Both the position numbers and the translations under genes were made by a program. This document shows, one piece after another, positions 8,447-17,633 of a stretch of 64,000 nucleotides of DNA; the stretch's first letter is position 1; every line of letters begins with the position of its first letter. Origin of the DNA: Novosphingobium sp. (lineage in GTDB: Bacteria; Pseudomonadota; Alphaproteobacteria; Sphingomonadales; Sphingomonadaceae); NCBI RefSeq assembly GCF_030699305.1, contig NZ_JAUYNB010000021.1, positions 1-64,000 on the forward strand. The letters run 5' to 3'. Under the pieces are notes generated by a model. The model was not told the DNA's origin. It saw only the letters and a list, made by a program, of their open reading frames with translations, and searched no databases.

Positions 8447-9258
8447 GCGGCGGGCGATTGGCCGGGCGCGGGGCGATTGTCACCGGCGCGGGGCGCGGGA
8501 TCGGCAAGGCGATTGTCGAGCGGCTGACGGCGGACGGTGCGCGGGTCGCCGCGCTCGACATGGACGAAGCGGCGGCGAAAGCCAGCGGCGCGGAGCTGGG
8601 CCTTGCCTGCAACGTGGCGGATTCGGCGGACGTTGCGCGCTGCATCGCGGCGGCGCGGGCCGCGTTCGGGCGGCTCGACATCGCGGTCAACAACGCCGGG
8701 ATCGGCCGCGCCGAGGGCGATGGGTCAGACGAATTCTATGCCGCGATGGGCCAGCGCAACGCAGAACTGGCCGAGCATGGCAAGAGCGACGTGATCGTCG
8801 ATCACCTGATCCACATGGGCGATGATGGCTGGGCGGGCGTGCTGGCGGTCAACATCAACGGTACGTTCTACGTCTGCCGCGAATTCACCCGTGTGCTGGC
8901 GCAGGACGGCAATCCGGGCGCGATCATCAACATCAGTTCGACCAGCGCCCAATCGGGCGAGGGCAGCGCGCATTACGTCACCAGCAAGGCGGCGGTGATC
9001 GGGCTGACCCGGCAGCTTTCGCGCGAACTCGCCCCGCGCAAAATCCGCGTCAACGCGGTCGCGCCGGGGCCGACCAATACGCCGATCATGTCGGGCATTC
9101 CGGCGGAATGGATCACCGCAATGGAAGCCAGCGTGCCGCTGGGCCGCATGGCCGACCCGGCCGAAATCGCAGCGGCGGTGGCTTACCTAGCGAGCGACGA
9201 TGCCAGCTATGTCACCGGATCGGTGCTGGTGGCGAATGGAGGCAGCTATTTCTTCTGA
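8443..9258 (+). CDS. SDR-family oxidoreductase
   Basis: 271 residues, coupled to the KstD-like gene by an ATGA overlap. TGAGRGIGKA (about 14-23), NNAGIG, and ISSTSA ... HYVTSKAAV are intact. An insert of roughly 35 residues follows NNAGIG, containing AAMGQRNAELAEHGKSDVIV, which is unusual for the family and probably shapes the substrate pocket. The C-terminus VLVANGGSYFF ends in aromatic residues. Confidence 0.85.
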   Translation: MSGGRLAGRGAIVTGAGRGIGKAIVERLTADGARVAALDMDEAAAKASGAELGLACNVADSADVARCIAAARAAFGRLDIAVNNAGIGRAEGDGSDEFYAAMGQRNAELAEHGKSDVIVDHLIHMGDDGWAGVLAVNINGTFYVCREFTRVLAQDGNPGAIINISSTSAQSGEGSAHYVTSKAAVIGLTRQLSRELAPRKIRVNAVAPGPTNTPIMSGIPAEWITAMEASVPLGRMADPAEIAAAVAYLASDDASYVTGSVLVANGGSYFF

Positions 9259-10030
9259 CCTCCGGCCGCGTCTCGGACAGCCCGGCAGCGGCGTGATTGT
9301 GACCGGCGGTGCGTCCGGCATTGGCCTGGCCTGCGCACAGGCGCTGGCAGCCGTGGGACGCGGCGCGGCGCTGTGGGACATCAACGGCGACAAGGCGCGG
9401 GCCGAAGCGGCGGCACTGCATGAGCAGACCGGAGTGCCTGCCATCGGCGTGGCGATCGACCTGACCGACCTGTCGGCCTATCCGTCGGCAATCGAGTCCA
9501 GCCGTGCGGCACTGGGATCGCTGGGCGGTCTGGTCCATGCCGCAGGCGTGGTCGATACCGGATCGCTCGACGGGCTGGACGAGGATGTCTGGGCCGCCGG
9601 GATTAATACCCACCTGCGCCCGCTGGCGATGCTCGCCAAGGCACTGCTGCCCGATTTCAGGGCCAATCCCGGTTCGGCGATTGTCGGCATTGCCTCGATC
9701 AACGCGACGCTCGGCCACATGGCCAACCCGGTCTACAGCGCGGCCAAGGGCGGGATGCTGGCGCTGATCCGCTCGGTGGCGGACCGGCTGGCGCAGGATG
9801 GCATCCGCATCAACGCGGTGTCGCCGGGGCAGATCCTGACCCCGATGCTGAAACCCACCGTCGATCTCTTGCCCAAGGGCACGTTCGAACGGCGCATCCT
9901 GCTGGAGCGGCTCGGCGATCCGGAGGAAGTGGCCCGCGCCGTGCGCTTCCTGCTGTCGGACGAAGCCAGCTATGTCACCGCCGCCGAACTGGTGGTCGAC
10001 GGCGGTAACATCTCCTCGCAGCGGATGTAG
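9236..10030 (+). CDS. SDR-family oxidoreductase
   Basis: 264 residues from the ATG at 9236, which overlaps the preceding gene by 23 bp. An in-frame ATG at 9200 would add 12 residues deeper into that gene and is less likely. TGGASGIG (about 20-27), HAAGVVDTG in place of NNAG, and NPVYSAAKGG with the catalytic Tyr-x3-Lys are present. It is the last gene of the left plus-strand operon; a hairpin overlaps its stop codon. Confidence 0.83.
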   Translation: MEAAISSDLRPRLGQPGSGVIVTGGASGIGLACAQALAAVGRGAALWDINGDKARAEAAALHEQTGVPAIGVAIDLTDLSAYPSAIESSRAALGSLGGLVHAAGVVDTGSLDGLDEDVWAAGINTHLRPLAMLAKALLPDFRANPGSAIVGIASINATLGHMANPVYSAAKGGMLALIRSVADRLAQDGIRINAVSPGQILTPMLKPTVDLLPKGTFERRILLERLGDPEEVARAVRFLLSDEASYVTAAELVVDGGNISSQRM

Positions 10031-10054
10031 GGTCAGGTAATAGGTCCTGACCCT
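10029..10054. terminator. Hairpin between convergent genes
   Basis: AGGGTCAGG and CCTGACCCT form a perfect 9-bp stem around an 8-nt loop. It begins inside the stop codon of the SDR and ends 2 bp before the end of the convergent phosphatase gene. There is no clear T-run, so it may be a bidirectional terminator or 3'-end stabiliser. Confidence 0.55.
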
Positions 10055-10056
10055 AA

Positions 10057-10854
10057 TCAGCCGCCCGCGAGCGCGCTGGCTTCCGCCGCGCAGTCGCGCG
10101 CCGGGGCCTGACGCGGCGCTGACGCAAGCTCTTCGCGCACGGCGGCGAGGTCGGCCTGATAGGCGGCATCGGCCTGCAACCGTGCATAGACGGCAGCGGC
10201 CACGATGCGGCCTTCCTCGACATCGCTTTGCCAGTGGACGTTGCAGAACCGGCGGCTTTCACCAAACGCCCGCCCGCGTGAGACCACTTGCGTGGCGCGA
10301 TCCGGGACCAGTCCCGCCAGCATCAGTCCCCAGCCGAACCCGATGGCCGAATGGCCCGATGGGTACGAGCCATCCTTGCGCAGCATGGCATCCTGATCGG
10401 GCGTGCAGATTGGCCGCTTGTTCGTTTCGAACGGGCGATCACGATTGAACTTCTGCTTCGCGCGGTAGGTCGAAAAGCCGAAGTCGATGATGGTGCGGCG
10501 CAGCAACTTGTCGAGTTTTGGCGTGGTCTGCGGCGAAATCTCAAACCCTGCCGCGCAAGACAATGCGCCAGTGGCCTTGGGGCTGAATAAGTCCGCATCG
10601 CTGGCGGCAAAGGCCCAGCGCGGGGTGCTGCGCGCGGCCAGCGCAACCCTGGAGGCGGCCTTGTCGCGCGCCTCTGTGCCCGATTTCTTCGCAGGCGCGG
10701 GCGGAACCAGCGCGGCGCTGTCGGGCACGGCTTCAAGCGCGAGGTATCCCGGCACCATCCCCGGCGGCAAGCGGGGCGGGGCGCCAGCCTGTTCGGCCGC
10801 GACGGCAGTGCTGCCCAGCAGCAGCGCAGCAATCGTCAGGTTGCGGATGTTCAT
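10057..10854 (-). CDS. Periplasmic class A acid phosphatase (PAP2 family)
   Basis: 265 residues. A signal peptide is evident at the N-terminus (positive start, LTIAALLLGSTAVAAEQA). All three PAP2 catalytic motifs are intact: KQKFNRDRP (K-x6-RP), YPSGHSA, and SRRFCNVHWQSD (SR-x5-H-x3-D). It should hydrolyse phosphomonoesters in the periplasm. I chose the ATG at 10854 because GGGGGAGAAA precedes it and the signal peptide follows at once. Its link to steroid metabolism is unclear; it might remove phosphate from an imported substrate, or be incidental. Confidence 0.85.
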   Translation of the reverse strand: MNIRNLTIAALLLGSTAVAAEQAGAPPRLPPGMVPGYLALEAVPDSAALVPPAPAKKSGTEARDKAASRVALAARSTPRWAFAASDADLFSPKATGALSCAAGFEISPQTTPKLDKLLRRTIIDFGFSTYRAKQKFNRDRPFETNKRPICTPDQDAMLRKDGSYPSGHSAIGFGWGLMLAGLVPDRATQVVSRGRAFGESRRFCNVHWQSDVEEGRIVAAAVYARLQADAAYQADLAAVREELASAPRQAPARDCAAEASALAGG

Positions 10855-10913
10855 GGCAGTTTCTCCCCCGGTTCTGAGCGGTCCTACCATCGCTTCTGCC
10901 GCACCGTCACGGG

Positions 10914-11549
10914 TCAATCCGCACGAACTTTCACCTTTGGCGCATTCTGGCCGCGCCGCATCGTTTCAAGGAACTGTTCGAGCGGTGCGGGTTCGGCCAC
11001 CGGTGTTCCGGCATCGCCTTCGCGCGCCCAGAATTCGGCGAAGCTGGGGAACAGCTTGTGGAAATTGCCTTCTGCCCATTCGGTATCGGGCCAGCGCATC
11101 TTGCGATCGCCGATCGGCGGCTGGTTGAGGTCGGTCGCATACCAGTAAAGCGGCAGGCGGCGCGCAAAGAACCAGCGGCCATCATGGCGGACATAGTCGT
11201 CCGAATACATCATCTGCATGATCACCCATTCGGCGCCGGTTTCATGCTCGTTCTTGGAATAGACGATGCCGTGGGCATGGTCGGCGTCATCGAATTCGAT
11301 CACGTGTCCGCCGATGTGATGCGACGTGCCGGTGAAGGGCGAGCGCAGCGTGCGGTCCATATAGGACCGCAAGGCCTGTCGCCCGGAGGCATCCTTGCCG
11401 ACCCGCACGTCTGCGGGGAACAGTGAAACCATCGCGTCCATATCCCGCATGTCCAGCGCCAGCGCGTACTTGGCGGGCAGCTGGCGGATGGCATCGAGCG
11501 ATTCCAGCCGGTCGATCCGGGCTTCGAGCGAAAGGGTGGTCATGGTCAT
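10914..11549 (-). CDS. SnoaL-like protein, candidate steroid dehydratase
   Basis: 211 residues from the ATG at 11549, which has AGAAGGACG upstream; 11573 and 11543 are alternative starts. After a short coiled N-terminus (LEARIDRLESLDAIRQLPAK) comes Tyr-x4-Asp in YALALDMRD, His in SHHIGGH, and a DGRWFFARRL strand, as in SnoaL/BaiE-type dehydratases and isomerases. It is divergent from the TonB receptor and shares its promoter region, including the dyad at 11651. Confidence 0.7.
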   Translation of the reverse strand: MTMTTLSLEARIDRLESLDAIRQLPAKYALALDMRDMDAMVSLFPADVRVGKDASGRQALRSYMDRTLRSPFTGTSHHIGGHVIEFDDADHAHGIVYSKNEHETGAEWVIMQMMYSDDYVRHDGRWFFARRLPLYWYATDLNQPPIGDRKMRWPDTEWAEGNFHKLFPSFAEFWAREGDAGTPVAEPAPLEQFLETMRRGQNAPKVKVRAD

Positions 11550-11592
11550 GGCGGCGGCGTCCTTCTGTGGCATAGCGGCAACGCAATGCGGA

Positions 11593-11611
11593 AAATTATG
11601 CGATATAATTT
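11593..11611. promoter_or_regulatory. AT-rich inverted repeat in divergent promoter
   Basis: AAATTAT and ATAATTT flank GCGAT in an otherwise GC-rich region, between the SnoaL gene and the TonB receptor gene. It may be an operator or part of a promoter; no regulator is assigned. Confidence 0.35.
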
Positions 11612-11650
11612 AGCTTATCGATTGGACTGGTTGCAATGGATAATCGAAAA

Positions 11651-11678
11651 GCGTATCTGACGGCCAACAATCTTACGC
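11651..11678. promoter_or_regulatory. Conserved dyad operator candidate, site 3
   Basis: A perfect GCGT-N20-ACGC, 37 bp upstream of the TonB receptor start at 11716 and about 100 bp upstream of the divergent SnoaL gene. Confidence 0.6.
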
Positions 11679-11715
11679 GAATGGTGGTTCGCGTGGCTAT
11701 AATCGGAGGGACCCT

Positions 11716-14061
11716 ATGCGCCACTTTGCCTTTGCTACTGCCTTGAGCACCAGCCTTGTGCTGATTCCCGCCCCCGCGCTTGCGCAAGACGCACAGAACG
11801 ATGCCGAATCCGTCGGGATCGGCGATATCGTCGTCACCGCGCAGAAGCGTTCGGAAAACCTGCAGGACGTGCCGATTGCGATTTCCGCCGTCAGCAGCGC
11901 GTTCATCGAAAGCCGCGGGGTCGATTCCATCGACAACCTGGGCACCATTGCCCCGAACGTGAAAATTGAACGCGCGCCGTCGAGCAAGACGATTTCGCAG
12001 ATCGCCATTCGCGGCTCGGTCACCATCAACCCCGCGATTACGTGGGAACCGGCGGTCGGCCTCTATATCGACGGCGTTTATATCGCCAAGGCGCAAGGTT
12101 CGATCTTCGACGTCGCCGATCTGGAGCGCGTGGAAATCCTGCGCGGGCCGCAAGGGACGCTCTATGGCCGCAACGCGCTGGCCGGTGCCGTCAACCTGGT
12201 GACCAAGAAGCCCAGCGGTGAAATGGGCGGCTTTGCCGAACTGACGTATGGCAGCTTTGATGAAATCAAGGTGCGCGGCTCGCTCGATCTTCCGCAGGTC
12301 GGGATCTTCTCGGCGAAGGTGTCGGGCCAGTACCGCAAGCGTGACGGGCTGGTGAAGCTGGTGCCGAACCCGGTGGCCGGCGTGTTCACGGCGCAGCCCA
12401 ACAAGTTCAGCGATACCGACACCATCGACAGCGCCAGCGTGCTGGTGCAGCTGCGCGCGGAGCTGAGTGAAACGATCACCGCCGATTACACCTATGACTA
12501 CAGCAAGCAGGATCAACGCCCGCCGTTCGCCCAGTTGATCAGCGTGAACCGCAACGGCGATCCGCGCGATATCTTCGATCCGAATTCGCCCAGCTATGCC
12601 TATGGCGGGGCGTACTTCCCACTCGACAAGTACACCAACCCCAACCGCGTCGAAACGGCGTCGATGGACGGGGCGGTCTATGAAAAGTCGCGCAGCTATG
12701 GCCACGCGCTGACGCTGACGGCGGAACTGGGCGATGCCACGCTGAAGTCGATCTCAGCCTATCGCGATCTGGCCTGGTCGGACGGGCTGGACCTCGATGG
12801 TTCGCCGACCCCGGTGGCGTTCACCCAGCGCATTACCGATTACAACGCATTCAGCCAGGAACTGCAGCTGACGGGCCGGGCGTTTGATGACCGGCTCGCC
12901 TATGTGCTGGGCGGGTTCTATTTCAAGGAAAAGGCTGAAACACTTGGCCCGCAATCGTTCTTTGGCGGCGCGGCCGATTACCAGTCGGACTATGGTTCCA
13001 ACACCGAGGCGTTCGCGCTCTACACCCAGCTGGACTACAACCTCACCGATGCACTGAAGCTGACGCTCGGCGCGCGTTATACCCACGAAAAGAAGGATAT
13101 CCGCCGGTACATGCGGATCAACTATGACGCGGCGAACGGCATCACCAGCCCGCTGGTGGTGGCCAACATCGCGTACGGCGCGGTGCCGGATGCGAAATAC
13201 AACGACTTCTCGCCCGCCGCGACGATCAGCTATGCCGTGAACGATGATATCAACGTCTATGCCCGTTATGCGCGCGGCTTCAAGTCGGGCGGGTTCAACG
13301 GCGAAACCAACCTGTTCGCCGCGCCGACCGCCGCTTGCCCGACCGGGGCGCTGGAACTGTGCGAACCCTACCGCCCGGAAAAGGTCGACAGCTATGAACT
13401 AGGGCTCAAGACCCGGCTGCTGGACGGCAAGCTGATCTTCAACGTCGCCGCCTTCCAGGATGAGCACAAGGACATCCAGCTGTCGGTATTCACCGCCAGC
13501 GGCGCGGCGGCATCGATTGTCCGCAACGCGGCGGCAGCGCGCATTCGCGGGCTGGAGTTTGAAACCGTGGTCCGCCCGGTCGATGCGATCACGCTCAACG
13601 CCTCGCTCGCCATTCTGGACGCGAAGTACAAGAGCTACCTCGACGGCGGCGTTGATGTGTCAAACAACCGCGCGTTCCCGCACACGCCCAAGACCACCGC
13701 TTCGGCCGGTCTGGATGTGCGGCTGGCCAAGGGCGATTGGGGCAAGGTCAACGTCTATGCCGACGTGAACCACGTGTCGTCCTACTACACGTTCCCTTAT
13801 GCCTTCACGACGCCGACGGTGTCCGATCAGGATGCGTTCAACACCCGGTCCAACGGGCGGACGATCGTGAACCTGCGGCTGTCGGTGGCGGATATTCCGC
13901 TGGGCGGCGCGCGCGCTGAAATCTCCGGCTGGGTGCGCAATCTGACCAAGGAAGCCAACGCGTCGAACTTCATCGATTTTGGCCCCGGCTTTGGCGGGCT
14001 GACGCTGGGGTACTTCCCCGATCCGCGCACGTTCGGCGTGACCGGCGCGGTCCGCTTCTAA
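11716..14061 (+). CDS. TonB-dependent outer-membrane receptor
   Basis: 781 residues. The signal peptide ends near residue 24 (PAPALAQDAQ). The plug domain begins with DIVVTAQKRSENLQDVPIAI, the form common in sphingomonad TonB receptors, and includes a LRGPQGTLYGRNA-like segment. A long beta-barrel follows and ends in an aromatic residue (GAVRF). GGAGGG lies 5 nt before the ATG. It probably imports a hydrophobic substrate, here most likely a steroid or steroid conjugate. A dyad site lies in its promoter and a strong terminator follows. Confidence 0.93.
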   Translation: MRHFAFATALSTSLVLIPAPALAQDAQNDAESVGIGDIVVTAQKRSENLQDVPIAISAVSSAFIESRGVDSIDNLGTIAPNVKIERAPSSKTISQIAIRGSVTINPAITWEPAVGLYIDGVYIAKAQGSIFDVADLERVEILRGPQGTLYGRNALAGAVNLVTKKPSGEMGGFAELTYGSFDEIKVRGSLDLPQVGIFSAKVSGQYRKRDGLVKLVPNPVAGVFTAQPNKFSDTDTIDSASVLVQLRAELSETITADYTYDYSKQDQRPPFAQLISVNRNGDPRDIFDPNSPSYAYGGAYFPLDKYTNPNRVETASMDGAVYEKSRSYGHALTLTAELGDATLKSISAYRDLAWSDGLDLDGSPTPVAFTQRITDYNAFSQELQLTGRAFDDRLAYVLGGFYFKEKAETLGPQSFFGGAADYQSDYGSNTEAFALYTQLDYNLTDALKLTLGARYTHEKKDIRRYMRINYDAANGITSPLVVANIAYGAVPDAKYNDFSPAATISYAVNDDINVYARYARGFKSGGFNGETNLFAAPTAACPTGALELCEPYRPEKVDSYELGLKTRLLDGKLIFNVAAFQDEHKDIQLSVFTASGAAASIVRNAAAARIRGLEFETVVRPVDAITLNASLAILDAKYKSYLDGGVDVSNNRAFPHTPKTTASAGLDVRLAKGDWGKVNVYADVNHVSSYYTFPYAFTTPTVSDQDAFNTRSNGRTIVNLRLSVADIPLGGARAEISGWVRNLTKEANASNFIDFGPGFGGLTLGYFPDPRTFGVTGAVRF

Positions 14062-14073
14062 GCTGGACAGACA

Positions 14074-14106
14074 AGGGCGCTCCGGACCATCCGGGGCGCC
14101 CTTTTC
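14074..14106 (+). terminator. Rho-independent terminator after TonB receptor
   Basis: An AAGGGCGC-TCCGGA stem pairs with TCCGG-GGCGCCCTT and is followed by TTTTCC, 12 bp after the receptor stop. It has classic GC-stem plus T-tract form. Confidence 0.85.
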
Positions 14107-14124
14107 CTATCGGGAGAGAACTTG

Positions 14125-14865
14125 ATGACACTGGCGGGCAAGCATGCGCTGGTAACCGGCGCGGCATCGGGTATCGGACGGGCCACCGCGATCCGCTTTG
14201 CGGCAGAGGGTGCGGTGGTGACGATTGCGGACCGCAACGCCGCAGGGCTGGCTGAAACGGCCGCGCTGATGGCCAGTGCGCCGGTGATCCAGACATTCGA
14301 CGCGGCTGACTATGCCTCGTGCCGCGAACTGGTGGCGGTGGCGGCGAAGGACGGGCTGGATATTCTGGCCAACGTTGCCGGGGTGCTGGATTGGGGCAAT
14401 TCGCTCGACTTTGATGAAGACCGGTTCGACCGGGTGATGCGGATCAATCTGGGCAGCGTGTGGTGCCTGTCGCGCGCAGCTTTGCCGCACCTGATCGAGA
14501 GCAAGGGCAACATCGTCAACACCGCTTCGACGGCTGCGTTGCAGGGGATTGCCTATACCTGCGCCTATGCCGCGTCGAAGCATGGCGTTGCGGCGCTGAC
14601 CAAGAGCCTGGCCGTGGAATTCGCCAGCAAGGGCGTGCGCGTGAATGCGATCTGTCCGGGGCAGGTCAACACCGCAATGGGGCTGAGCGCGCCGCCGCCT
14701 GGCGATGTCGACTGGTCGCTGGTCATGCGCAACGCGCCCAAGCTGCCCAACGGATCGTGCGAGCCGGAAGATATCGCCGAACTGTTCGCTTATCTGGCCA
14801 GTGACCGCGCGGCGAAAGTGACCGGGTCGCTGTTCACGATCGATGGTGGTCAGCTAGCGGGGTGA
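14125..14865 (+). CDS. SDR-family oxidoreductase
   Basis: 246 residues from the ATG at 14125, with GGGAGAGAA 7 nt upstream. TGAASGIGRA (about 12-21), ANVAGV, and NTASTAALQ ... AYAASKHGV carry the catalytic residues. The C-terminus LFTIDGGQLAG is typical. Its 3' end overlaps the convergent SnoaL gene by 12 bp. It lies directly downstream of the receptor's terminator, so expression probably depends on read-through or its own promoter. Confidence 0.85.
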   Translation: MTLAGKHALVTGAASGIGRATAIRFAAEGAVVTIADRNAAGLAETAALMASAPVIQTFDAADYASCRELVAVAAKDGLDILANVAGVLDWGNSLDFDEDRFDRVMRINLGSVWCLSRAALPHLIESKGNIVNTASTAALQGIAYTCAYAASKHGVAALTKSLAVEFASKGVRVNAICPGQVNTAMGLSAPPPGDVDWSLVMRNAPKLPNGSCEPEDIAELFAYLASDRAAKVTGSLFTIDGGQLAG

Positions 14866-15324
14866 GCCCGCCCAAGGCCGCAGCAATTCTCTCGCCGCTT
14901 CATCGCCTTGCAACAAGGCATTGTCGCGGCGGGTGACTTGCCAGCCAGAATCGCTGCGCGCCAAGACCCAGCGATTGGCGGCGACCCGCAGCACTTCAAA
15001 CGCTGTTCCCGTCCAGCGCAGCACGACGCTGTGCCCGCGTGCGGTGGCAGAGTCGTCCGCCAGATCGATGGCGACCGGTCCCAGCATGTGCGCGCAGCCA
15101 TCGGTCAGCAGTTGCTGATGATAGGGCGCGTTGATCAGCGCGGCGATTTCATTACGTCCCGTAGCATCGGCAAACCCGGCCACGCCGTAACGGCCGTCTT
15201 CGGACCATAACGCGGCCGCGTCCTGCGCCGCGCCGCAATCGGCCAGCGGGCCATAGCTGGCGATCAGTTCACGGATCGCTTCGCGGTCCTCAAGCGCGCG
15301 CAGGCGCTGCTCAAGGTCCGCCAT
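14854..15324 (-). CDS. SnoaL-like protein, candidate steroid dehydratase
   Basis: 156 residues: MADLEQRLRALEDREAIREL, then Tyr-x4-Asp in ASYGPLADCG, His in HMLGPVAIDL, and a WVLARSDSGWQVTRR strand. This is the same NTF2-fold pattern as the other SnoaL genes in the window. It is the last gene of the leftward operon from 18848 and starts 7 bp after the KstD-like flavoprotein gene. Dehydration or isomerisation of a steroid intermediate is inferred. Confidence 0.7.
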   Translation of the reverse strand: MADLEQRLRALEDREAIRELIASYGPLADCGAAQDAAALWSEDGRYGVAGFADATGRNEIAALINAPYHQQLLTDGCAHMLGPVAIDLADDSATARGHSVVLRWTGTAFEVLRVAANRWVLARSDSGWQVTRRDNALLQGDEAARELLRPWAGSPR

Positions 15325-15331
15325 GGTCCGT

Positions 15332-16789
15332 TCAACCCGCTGCTGCGCGTCCGGCCTGCCGCCCGAAGAACGTGCAGTCGGCCAGGCTCAGGCCCGATGA
15401 ATAGCCATGCCCCCATGCGGGCAGGCCCGATGTGCAACGCCCCGCTGCAAACAGGCCGGGAATGGCCGCGCCCGCCCGGTCCAGCACTTCGCCAGCCGTG
15501 CTGGTGCGCAGGCCGCCGAGTGTGAAGAAGCTGAAATAGCTCGACTGGAAATTGAGTTCGAGCGCGACGAACGGTCCCTGATCGAGCGGGGTCAGGATTG
15601 GCGGGCGCTTGCCGAACAGCGGATCGCGGCCTTCGCGGGCGTGTTCGTTATAGACCGCCATGGTCGCGCTGAGCGTGCCCTTGGGCAGTTCCAGTTCCGC
15701 CTCGACCTCGTCCCAGCTGTCGCCGGTCCCGGCGATGGTGATCCGCGCGAAGTCCATCGGCTGCACGAAATGCGCGTTGTCGAGCAGCAGGTAGACCTTG
15801 CCGCCGGGCTGATCGACCGCGCAGCGGCTGACCCGGCCGTGATAGCAATCCTCGTTGATGAAGCGCGCGCCTTGGGCGTTCACGAACACGCCGCAGGCGT
15901 GGCTTTCGGGCATGGTCCACGGGCAGGTGGTGAAGAATTGCTCCATGTGGATCGCATCGCCGCCCGCGCCGAGGCCCAGTTCGATGCCGACGCCGTCGTC
16001 CTTGTCGCCGATCGGATCGCTCAGCCTGAAGGTTTCAGGGCAGTATTTGCGGCGCATATCTTCGTTGAACACGAAGCCGCCCGTGGCCAGCACCACGCCC
16101 TTGTCCGCTTTCACGAACCGGGTCTGGTTGTCGATCCGGACCACGACGCCGACGATCTTCGCGCCATCGCGCACCAGCGCCACGGCGCGGGCATCGGTGA
16201 CCACGTCCACACCCTTGGCGCGGGCGCTGGCTTCCAGAATATCGACCAGCGGGCGTCCGCCGCCCCAGCCCATGTGCTGGATCACGTGGCCGCGCGGGGC
16301 GGGCTTGGCGATGTCGCAGAACGGCGCGGCGGCCTCGCTGCCGGACCAGATCAGGGTGGAATCGTCAGTCGGCTCGATATGCTTGCCGGGCAGGAAATTG
16401 CCGCGATACGGCACGCCCTGCGCCTTCAGCCAGCCGAAATGGTTGAGCGCCTCGGTGGCATAGAGATCGCACTTGGCCTTGTCCGCGCAAGCGCCCCCGG
16501 CGGCCTTCAGATAGGCTGCGAAGTCCTCGGTCGTGTCGGAAAAACCGGCGGCGATCTGGGCATCGGTGCCGCCGTTGCCGCCGATATAGATTTCCCCGCC
16601 CGACAGCCCGGATGCGCCGCCGCTGCCCGAATTGCGTTCGAACAGCATGACTTTCGCGCCCGCATCCGCCGCTTCGATTGCCGCGCAGGCGCCGGTGGCG
16701 CCGAACCCGATCACGGCCACGTCGGTGCTGAAATCCCACTGCGGAACGTCAGCGGCGGGGAAGGGCACGTGCCGCGAAATATCGGTCAT
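15332..16789 (-). CDS. FAD-binding dehydrogenase, KstD/fumarate-reductase-like
   Basis: 485 residues. The N-terminal FAD motif is DVAVIGFGATGACAA, then RNSGSGGASGLSGGEIYIGG, and the C-terminal SSGLSLADCTFFG region binds FAD. It is shorter than classical KstD (about 560). In the segment matching the KstD catalytic GPYYA it reads QGPFVALEL, so the Tyr that donates to the 3-keto oxygen is Val. It is therefore probably not a standard Delta1-dehydrogenase; a Delta4, Delta6 or other steroid desaturase/reductase is possible. It lies 4 bp after the HsaD-like gene. Confidence 0.75.
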   Translation of the reverse strand: MTDISRHVPFPAADVPQWDFSTDVAVIGFGATGACAAIEAADAGAKVMLFERNSGSGGASGLSGGEIYIGGNGGTDAQIAAGFSDTTEDFAAYLKAAGGACADKAKCDLYATEALNHFGWLKAQGVPYRGNFLPGKHIEPTDDSTLIWSGSEAAAPFCDIAKPAPRGHVIQHMGWGGGRPLVDILEASARAKGVDVVTDARAVALVRDGAKIVGVVVRIDNQTRFVKADKGVVLATGGFVFNEDMRRKYCPETFRLSDPIGDKDDGVGIELGLGAGGDAIHMEQFFTTCPWTMPESHACGVFVNAQGARFINEDCYHGRVSRCAVDQPGGKVYLLLDNAHFVQPMDFARITIAGTGDSWDEVEAELELPKGTLSATMAVYNEHAREGRDPLFGKRPPILTPLDQGPFVALELNFQSSYFSFFTLGGLRTSTAGEVLDRAGAAIPGLFAAGRCTSGLPAWGHGYSSGLSLADCTFFGRQAGRAAAG

Positions 16790-16793
16790 CGGA

Positions 16794-17621
16794 TCAGGCC
16801 TTGTGCGCTTTCAGGAAGTCGATGGCATAGCTGTTGAATTCGGCGGCGCGTTCAACCTGCACCCAGTGGCCGGTGCGGGCGAAGGTGATCGCGCGCACGT
16901 CATCGCAACTGTCCAGGAACAGGCGCGCGTGCGCTTCGGGGCAGAATTCATCGTTCAGGCCCCACAGCACGAAGATCGGCTGCTTGATCTCACCCAGACG
17001 CGGCGACAGATCGGGGGTGCGCATCCGCACCAGCACGTCCTTGGGCTGGGTGCGGGCGACGGCAAAGCGTTCCGCGATCAACTCGTCCGAAATGTTCGGC
17101 GCGAAATCGGGGTGGACCAGATTGGACACCAGCCGCTTCTGCTCGGCCAGGTTGAAATCCGGCCCGCCGAAGTTGGACACCATCTTGGCGATCCCCGGCA
17201 TCACGAAATAGCTTTCGCGTTCCGCCACGCAGCCCGCTGCCATCAGCACCAGCGAACTGGTAAACTCCGGATGGTCGAGCGTCAGCTGCAACGCGATCCC
17301 GCCGCCCAGCGAATTGCCGACCAGTGCCGCGCGTTCCACGCCGTGCTGGCGCAGCGCGTCATAGACCGTGTCGGTGAACAGCTGCAGCGTGTAGTCGATC
17401 CCTTCGGGCTTCGATGACGCGCCGTACCCGATCAGGTCAGGCAGGATCACCCGGAAGCCCGCGTCCACGAATGCATCGATGTTCTGGCGAAAGTTCGATG
17501 CACCCGACGCGCCCGGACCGCTGCCGTGGAGGAACACCACTGCGGGGCCGGACCCGGCCTCCGCCACGTGAATGTCGTAATCGCCCGCAACGCGGTAGGT
17601 CGCCTGTTTCAGTTTGGTCAT
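16794..17621 (-). CDS. hsaD: HsaD-like meta-cleavage product hydrolase
   Basis: 275 residues of alpha/beta-hydrolase fold. The oxyanion loop is LHGSGPGASG (32-40) and the nucleophile elbow GNSLGG places Ser at about 104. The acid is about Asp224 in GLNDEFCPE and the His about 252 in GHWVQVE. This is the pattern of BphD/HsaD/TesD C-C bond hydrolases. It should cleave the ring-A/B meta-cleavage product 4,9-DSHA into the HIP-type C/D-ring acid and 2-hydroxyhexa-2,4-dienoate. It lies 12 bp after the HsaA-like gene, the substrate-supplying step. Confidence 0.85.
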   Translation of the reverse strand: MTKLKQATYRVAGDYDIHVAEAGSGPAVVFLHGSGPGASGASNFRQNIDAFVDAGFRVILPDLIGYGASSKPEGIDYTLQLFTDTVYDALRQHGVERAALVGNSLGGGIALQLTLDHPEFTSSLVLMAAGCVAERESYFVMPGIAKMVSNFGGPDFNLAEQKRLVSNLVHPDFAPNISDELIAERFAVARTQPKDVLVRMRTPDLSPRLGEIKQPIFVLWGLNDEFCPEAHARLFLDSCDDVRAITFARTGHWVQVERAAEFNSYAIDFLKAHKA

Positions 17622-17633
17622 GCTGCGCCCCCG

